Below are positions 1-5,660 of a DNA stretch of 5,660 nucleotides, piece after piece. The notes under the pieces are model-generated. The model made no database searches. It had not been told where the DNA came from and worked only from the letters and a program-made list of their open reading frames with translations. Positions within the stretch are counted from its first letter, which is position 1. Every line of letters starts with the position of its first letter. Source of the DNA: Pseudomonadota bacterium (GTDB taxonomy: Bacteria > Pseudomonadota > Gammaproteobacteria > Burkholderiales > JABEVD01); NCBI GenBank assembly GCA_021811205.1, contig JAJZPK010000156.1:1-5660 (forward strand), written 5' to 3'. Position numbers and translations under genes: made by a program.

Positions 1-289
1 TGCGGCGCTCCTTGCCGGCAACAACGAGATCGAGAAGAGCTTCAATCTGCATGATGCGGGGGAGAAGGAAGGCCTGAAATGGCTTGAAGCGACGCCCAAG
101 GGGAAGGAGAGCAATTTCCAGAACATCAGGATGGGTTTTTCCGGGAAGCTGCTCGCCGTCATGGTGCTCAAGGATTATTTCGGACAGGTCACGATCATTC
201 ATTTCTCGAACATGGAACTGAATCCGAAATTGCCGGAAGATTCGTTCAGATTCACTCCGCCCAAGGGGGTGGACGTCATCGGTGAGTGA
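1..289 (+). CDS. lolA: Outer-membrane lipoprotein carrier protein LolA, C-terminal part (5' end outside window)
   Basis: Reading from base 2, 95 residues run to a TGA at 287-289. This is roughly the C-terminal half of LolA, a periplasmic chaperone of about 200 residues that takes lipoproteins from the LolCDE transporter and delivers them to LolB at the outer membrane. Seen in the sequence: alternating beta-strand-like segments, the stretch SFNLHDAGEKEGLKWLEATPK, the late strand VTIIHFSNMELNPKLPEDSF, and the characteristic ending [14 protein letters not shown]. The C-terminal F-F-P-P-G-V-D-V pattern is the strongest family sign. The start, signal peptide and N-terminal half lie upstream of the window. 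Its last 8 bases overlap the rarA start, so the two are probably co-transcribed and translationally coupled. The lolA-rarA order is common in proteobacteria and supports the call. Confidence 0.93.
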   Translation, partial: AALLAGNNEIEKSFNLHDAGEKEGLKWLEATPKGKESNFQNIRMGFSGKLLAVMVLKDYFGQVTIIHFSNMELNPKLPEDSFRFTPPKGVDVIGE

Positions 290-1586
290 TCTGTTCAAGT
301 CCGAACCCGTCCCTCCGCTTGCAGAGGCGCTGAGGCCGAAGACGCTGGGTGACGTGATCGGCCAGACCCACCTGCTTGGTGAAGGCAAGCCGTTGAGGCT
401 CGCCTTCGAATCGAAAAAGCTGCATTCGATGATCCTGTGGGGCCCGCCCGGGGTGGGCAAAACCACCATTGCGAGGCTCACTGCGGACGCGTTCGGCTGC
501 GAATTCATCGCGCTTTCCGCGGTCCTTTCCGGCGTCAAGGACATACGCGATGCCGTTCAAATGGCGGAACGGAATCTTTCGCTGGGAAAGAAAACGATCC
601 TTTTCGTCGACGAAATCCACCGCTTCAACAAATCCCAGCAGGATGCACTGCTTCCCTTTGTCGAGTCGGGGCTCGTCACCTTCATCGGCGCAACGACAGA
701 GAATCCCTCTTTCGAAGTGAACTCCGCATTGCTGTCCCGAGCTCAGGTCTACGTGCTGAATTCGCTTTCCGACGAGGAACTGAGAATGCTTTTGAATCGG
801 GCGAGAGAGGCCGTCTATCCGGATCTCGTTTTCGAGGAAAGCGCGATCGACGCGCTCGTCGGCTATGCGGACGGGGATGCGAGGCGGCTTCTGAACCTGC
901 TCGAGCAGACCGAGACCGCATCCCGTGTCGCGCAGGTTGAGCGGATCACCGGAGAATTCGTCCAGAATGCGCTCACATTGAATGCGAGGCGCTTCGACAA
1001 GGGCGGGGAATATTTCTACGATCAGATTTCCGCCCTGCACAAGTCCGTCAGGGGCTCGAATCCGGACGCCGCCCTCTACTGGCTTTGCAGGATGCTCGAT
1101 GGCGGGGCGGATCCCAGGTATCTTGCAAGGCGCATCATCAGGATGGCCTGGGAGGACATCGGCCTTGCCGATCCGAGAGCCACGCAGATCGTCAACGACG
1201 CGGCCGAGACCTACGAGCGGCTGGGTTCCCCGGAAGGCGAGCTTGCGCTTGGAGAAGCAGTGATCTACCTTGCTGTTGCGCCCAAGAGCAATGCGGGGTA
1301 CATGGCCTACAACCAGGCGATGGCCTTCGTGAAGACAGACAAGACCAGGGAAGTGCCGCTGCATCTCAGGAATGCGCCGACGAAGCTCATGAAGGAACTG
1401 GGGTACGGGCATGCATACCGCTATGCGCACGACGAACCCGAAGCCTATGCAGCAGGGGAGACCTATTTCCCAGAAGGAATCAATCCTTCATGGTACAGGC
1501 CGACCGACCGGGGGATGGAAGGCAAGATTGCCGAAAAGCTTGCGCATCTTCGCGAACTCGACAGGTTTGCCCGGAAAAAAACCTAG
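282..1586 (+). CDS. rarA: Replication-associated recombination protein A (RarA/MgsA), AAA+ ATPase
   Basis: This 434-residue cytosolic ATPase of the clamp-loader-like RarA/MgsA/WRNIP1 family acts at stalled replication forks with SSB and the recombination machinery. Seen: an N-terminal box around residues 14-30 ([20 protein letters not shown]), Walker [10 protein letters not shown] at 54-62, Walker B with [16 protein letters not shown] at 110-125, sensor 1 GATTENPSF at 136-144, a likely arginine finger R153 in LLSRA, and sensor 2 GDARRLLN at 198-205. The C-terminal half (about 240-430) carries the MgsA tetramerisation region, including [16 protein letters not shown] and [12 protein letters not shown]. 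The length fits the family and nothing is missing. The start is a GTG inside the end of lolA, chosen because an AAGGGGGT Shine-Dalgarno sequence lies 11 bases upstream and the protein begins as family members do. The TAG stop lies within the CTAG shared with the convergent small gene. AGG is the commonest arginine codon (14 of 32 by hand count). Confidence 0.97.
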   Translation: MSDLFKSEPVPPLAEALRPKTLGDVIGQTHLLGEGKPLRLAFESKKLHSMILWGPPGVGKTTIARLTADAFGCEFIALSAVLSGVKDIRDAVQMAERNLSLGKKTILFVDEIHRFNKSQQDALLPFVESGLVTFIGATTENPSFEVNSALLSRAQVYVLNSLSDEELRMLLNRAREAVYPDLVFEESAIDALVGYADGDARRLLNLLEQTETASRVAQVERITGEFVQNALTLNARRFDKGGEYFYDQISALHKSVRGSNPDAALYWLCRMLDGGADPRYLARRIIRMAWEDIGLADPRATQIVNDAAETYERLGSPEGELALGEAVIYLAVAPKSNAGYMAYNQAMAFVKTDKTREVPLHLRNAPTKLMKELGYGHAYRYAHDEPEAYAAGETYFPEGINPSWYRPTDRGMEGKIAEKLAHLRELDRFARKKT

Positions 1587-1768
1587 ACGCCGAATTCGGA
1601 TTCGATCAGCCGGTATTGCTTGAAATAGATTTTCAGCTTGGATGCATATTCTTTGGCCAAGTCCTTGCTGCATCCGGCCTTCTGCTTCGAAGCGGGTTGC
1701 AGATAGGCAGCCTGGGTCGATTGGGCCGCCATGAAGAGGCAGAGTGCGGCGAATATCGATTTTCTCAC
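1583..1768 (-). CDS. Small exported protein of unknown function, downstream of pal
   Basis: This is a 61-residue protein I do not recognise. Seen: a clear Sec signal peptide (basic MRK, hydrophobic segment at about 5-15, small residues before a likely cleavage after A20 in STQA-AYLQP). The mature part is about 41 residues, rich in Lys, Tyr and Ala, with a single cysteine (C33) and a helix-like KDLAKEYASKLKIYFKQY. The cysteine at position 10 does not sit in a lipobox, so a free periplasmic protein is more likely than a lipoprotein. The GTG start has GGAG six bases upstream (1775-1778), inside the 12-base gap after the pal stop, so it is probably the second gene of a pal transcript. Its TAG overlaps the rarA stop in a shared CTAG. 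A role with Pal in envelope upkeep is only suggested by position. It could still be a chance ORF, but the signal peptide together with the RBS argues against that. Confidence 0.62.
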   Translation of the reverse strand: MRKSIFAALCLFMAAQSTQAAYLQPASKQKAGCSKDLAKEYASKLKIYFKQYRLIESEFGV

Positions 1769-1780
1769 GTTTTTCTCCAG

Positions 1781-3851
<2,071 letters not shown>

Positions 3852-3853
<2 letters not shown>

Positions 3854-3901
3854 TGATTTCGGCGAAGACTAACCTTCAGGTTATGTCGAAGCCAAAACAT
3901 C
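3852..3901 (+). repeat. Hairpin spacer 2 between serS tail copies 2 and 3
   Basis: The plan is the same as spacer 1. Outer stem: TTTCGGC (3857-3863) with GCCAAAA (3891-3897), with the same C/A mismatch. Internal loop: GAA against GAA. Inner stem: GACTAACC (3867-3874) with GGTTA+GTC (3879-3887), with T3884 bulged. Loop: TTCA. The outer stem may extend by GATG (3852-3855) with CATC (3898-3901). Relative to spacer 1, G-C becomes A-T in the inner stem and T-G becomes C-G in the outer stem. Confidence 0.75.
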
Positions 3902-3906
3902 CAGAG

Positions 3907-3984
3907 GAAGCCGATGGCTCGGTCATCATTCCCGAAGTGCTGCGCCCCTACATGGGCGGGCTGGACAGAATTTCGGCTTCCTGA
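3907..3984 (+). pseudogene. Displaced serS 3'-end fragment, near-identical (tail copy 3)
   Basis: This stretch matches the functional tail at 75 of 78 bases, the three differences clustering in GGG-CTG-GAC against GGT-CTC-GAA (L-D for L-E). It ends in the same ISAS and TGA, and the resemblance continues about 20 bases beyond. Its upstream junction reads CCAGAGGAAG, two bases longer than the CAGGAAG of serS, as if AG were doubled at the join. Because its downstream flank runs without interruption into the mltF end, it is probably the original serS 3' end of this chromosome, pushed downstream by later events. It has no start signals, and the reading frame is not open to serS. Confidence 0.85.
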
Positions 3985-3991
3985 TTGTTTT
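3973..3991 (-). repeat. Right arm of 19-bp inverted repeat, end of tail copy 3
   Basis: TCGGCTTCCTGATTGTTTT is the exact reverse complement of the serS-internal arm at 3627-3645. It matches that arm one base further than the copy 1 end does, consistent with 3627-3645 and 3973-3991 being the original pair. Confidence 0.88.
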
Positions 3992-4006
3992 GATGCAGGC
4001 CAAGGC

Positions 4007-5443
4007 CTAGAAATTCGTCTTGAAGACGGGATTGTAAGAAGGCTTGTATTTCTGCAGGATGTCGTAATAGTTGCGTATGTGCGACACCATGATGACGGCT
4101 TCCCCGCCCCTGGAGAAGCCGTGCTTCACCGTGCTGAAATACCTTGAGCGGCTGAGCATGGGGAGGGTTTGCTTGATATCCATCCACGAATTGGGGTTGA
4201 GCTTGAGCCGCTCGGCAAGGATTCTTGCATCGTCCAGGTGCGCCGTGCCGACATTGTAGGCGGCGATTGCGAACCATGTCCTGTCGGGTTCCTTGATCGA
4301 GGCTGGAAGATCGTCCTTCAGCATGGCGAGATACCTTGCGCCCGCGACGATGCTCTGCCTGGGGTCCAGCCTGTTCGAGACCTTCAGCCTGTCCGCAGTG
4401 TCGCTGGTCAGCATCATGATGCCCCTGACGCCCGTCGGCGATGTCGCCTGCTCGTCCCAGTGGGATTCCTGGTAGGCCACGGCCGCGAGCAGGCGCCAGT
4501 CCATGCCGGTGACATCCTCTGCCTCTTCGAAATAGGGTCTGAGCGTATCGAGCCGGCCATTCATGCTGCCAAGGAAGCTGACGATGTCATTCTGGTCGAG
4601 GCGGTAAATATGACCATAGTACCGGTCGGCGATGCGGGCAAGCATGCCATCCTTTTCGATGGTGTTGAAGAAATCCTGCACTTTCTGCAGCAGAGCCTGA
4701 TCCGCGTCGTCAGGAAAAGCCCATGCAAGGCTGGTTCCTTTGCCGACATCGAATGCCGTTGTGATGTTCGGGTAATAATGCTCGGCGATGTCGATCTGGT
4801 TAGAATAGGCGATTGCATAATCGGTCGTTCCCTCGGATACCGAGCTGAGCAATTCGTCGCTTGAAGAAGTCTTTATTTCACTGAAGTCGATGGCGGGATA
4901 TTGTGACTTCAGTTGCGCCACCATGGCGGAAATGACCGGGTCATCCAGGTAGGCGATGCGCTTTCCAGAAAGCGCTTCCGGGCTTTTCGGCGCTTGTCCC
5001 GACGTGTTGTAGACGAGTTGGAGTTTGACGCCGAAATAGGTCGGGCCGAATTCCAGCCCCGATTCCTTGCCGTCAAAAGGAATGGCGAGCCCGGCTGCAG
5101 CAAGATGCACCTTGTGGTGGCGCACTGCGGAAACAAGCTCTTCCCTGTTGCCGTAGACCACGAATTTCGCTCTCATGCCCAGTTGCTGGGCGAACAGGCT
5201 GACGAGATCGTGCTCGAGCCCGACGTAGTTCCCCTGGGAATCCTCGTAGAATGTGGAAGGACCGTTTACTGTTGCGACGACGAGTTCTTTGGTCGAGCCG
5301 AAGGGCGGGACATGCCATTCGGAAATGCCGCATCCGCCGAGCGCCGTCAACAACAGGAATGCGCATCCTATTGAAAAATATTTGAAAAAAGATTCGGTCG
5401 GCAATGTCGTTACGGTCGAAATGTCTATCTCCGGCTTCGGCAT
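4007..5443 (-). CDS. mltF: Membrane-bound lytic murein transglycosylase F (lipoprotein)
   Basis: This 478-residue enzyme cleaves the MurNAc-GlcNAc bond of peptidoglycan with formation of 1,6-anhydromuramate, probably at the inner face of the outer membrane. Seen: a hydrophobic signal segment at about 25-37 with lipobox L35-G-G-C38; a periplasmic solute-binding (SBP_bac_3-like) domain at about 53-280, starting ELVVATVNGPSTFYEDSQG; and a C-terminal SLT goose-lysozyme-like domain at about 305-470 with catalytic E326 in AVAYQESHWD, then SPTGVRGIMMLT (335-346) and AYNVG (395-399). This two-domain order defines MltF, where the first domain regulates activity. The n-region before the hydrophobic stretch is long (about 20 residues), and the ATG at 5443 has no strong Shine-Dalgarno sequence, so the true start could lie slightly downstream. 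It is convergent with serS and divergent from tRNA-Ser, hence probably monocistronic. Confidence 0.95.
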   Translation of the reverse strand: MPKPEIDISTVTTLPTESFFKYFSIGCAFLLLTALGGCGISEWHVPPFGSTKELVVATVNGPSTFYEDSQGNYVGLEHDLVSLFAQQLGMRAKFVVYGNREELVSAVRHHKVHLAAAGLAIPFDGKESGLEFGPTYFGVKLQLVYNTSGQAPKSPEALSGKRIAYLDDPVISAMVAQLKSQYPAIDFSEIKTSSSDELLSSVSEGTTDYAIAYSNQIDIAEHYYPNITTAFDVGKGTSLAWAFPDDADQALLQKVQDFFNTIEKDGMLARIADRYYGHIYRLDQNDIVSFLGSMNGRLDTLRPYFEEAEDVTGMDWRLLAAVAYQESHWDEQATSPTGVRGIMMLTSDTADRLKVSNRLDPRQSIVAGARYLAMLKDDLPASIKEPDRTWFAIAAYNVGTAHLDDARILAERLKLNPNSWMDIKQTLPMLSRSRYFSTVKHGFSRGGEAVIMVSHIRNYYDILQKYKPSYNPVFKTNF

Positions 5444-5488
5444 CGCCGTTAGTTTATCATCATAAGAATGAAGAATCCCTTATCGCGC

Positions 5489-5517
5489 TCAACAAAGGCG
5501 TCATAAGCTGGTAGAAT
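5489..5517 (+). promoter_or_regulatory. Probable promoter of tRNA-Ser
   Basis: A -35-like TCAACA (5489-5494, four of six) and a -10-like TAGAAT (5512-5517, five of six) have an ideal 17-base spacer. A GC-rich discriminator (TGCGCTC) follows, as is usual for stable-RNA promoters under stringent control. Transcription would begin a few bases before the mature tRNA. Confidence 0.55.
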
Positions 5518-5527
5518 TGCGCTCTTC

Positions 5528-5617
<90 letters not shown>

Positions 5618-5626
5618 TGACCATAA

Positions 5627-5648
5627 AACGCCCCTGAAAAGGGGCGTT
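5627..5648. terminator. Hairpin terminator after tRNA-Ser
   Basis: A nine-base perfect stem AACGCCCCT / AGGGGCGTT closes a GAAA tetraloop. On the plus strand it is followed only by CTCCATT, a poor U-tract. On the minus strand it is followed by TTATGG, so with the terminal TT of the stem a short T-run results. It probably ends the tRNA transcript and may also stop transcripts entering from the right. Confidence 0.7.
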
Positions 5649-5660
5649 CTCCATTCAATG

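Noticed and set aside
276..1430. Long minus-strand ORF (384 codons) opposite rarA
   Set aside because: It is a GC-rich shadow of a complete, motif-bearing rarA, and its composition is not protein-like.
3997..4008. AGGCC-AA-GGCCT palindrome as a serS or mltF terminator
   Set aside because: The loop is too short, no T-run follows on either strand, and it overlaps the mltF stop codon.
3914..4147. Plus-strand ORF of 77 codons running from tail copy 3 into mltF
   Set aside because: It reads copy 3 out of its serS frame and then the antisense of mltF. It has no RBS and no recognisable protein.
4169..4864. Plus-strand ORF of 231 codons opposite mltF
   Set aside because: It is a shadow of mltF, whose lipobox, binding domain and catalytic motifs are all intact on the other strand.

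Overview
The window looks like a chromosomal housekeeping stretch from a diderm proteobacterium. LolA and Pal imply an outer membrane, and the clustering of lolA, rarA and serS is typical of Gamma- and Betaproteobacteria. Betaproteobacteria is my best guess, but the sequence alone does not prove it. Base composition is moderately GC-rich. Arginine codon use is unusual: AGG is the most frequent Arg codon in rarA.

Layout, left to right. (1) The 3' half of lolA (+) overlaps by 8 bases the GTG start of rarA (+), an AAA+ ATPase of stalled-fork maintenance. (2) On the opposite strand and convergent with rarA lie pal (peptidoglycan-associated lipoprotein) and, 12 bases after it, a 61-codon gene for a small exported protein of unknown function. 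The stop codons of rarA and the small gene share a CTAG. (3) pal is divergent from serS (+), which encodes seryl-tRNA synthetase, across a 135-base promoter region. (4) The 291 bases after serS hold the most unusual feature: two more copies of the last 25 codons plus stop of serS, separated by related spacers that fold into imperfect hairpins. (5) mltF (-), a lipoprotein lytic transglycosylase, converges on this array. (6) A promoter, tRNA-Ser(CGA) (+) with encoded CCA, and a hairpin terminator close the window.

The serS tail array (about 3627-3991). The tail occurs three times at spacings of 138 and 131 bases. Copy 3 is nearly identical to the functional tail (75 of 78 bases). Copy 2 differs at 29 of 78 bases but keeps 19 of 25 residues, with changes concentrated at third codon positions, so it evolved as a real SerRS C-terminus in another lineage before arriving here. 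The two inter-copy spacers share sequence and a fold: outer stem, symmetric 3/3 internal loop, inner stem with one bulged T, and a variable apical stem. Paired changes preserve the stems. The array is bracketed by an exact 19-base inverted repeat, one arm inside serS codons 394-400 and the other at the end of copy 3. My reading is that the 3' end of serS is a repeatedly used recombination site, where each event supplies a replacement gene tail and displaces the older one downstream. No recombinase or cargo gene lies in this window, so the mechanism is inference.

Functionally, three genes serve the envelope (lolA, pal, mltF), rarA serves genome maintenance, and serS with tRNA-Ser are enzyme and substrate of the same aminoacylation reaction.
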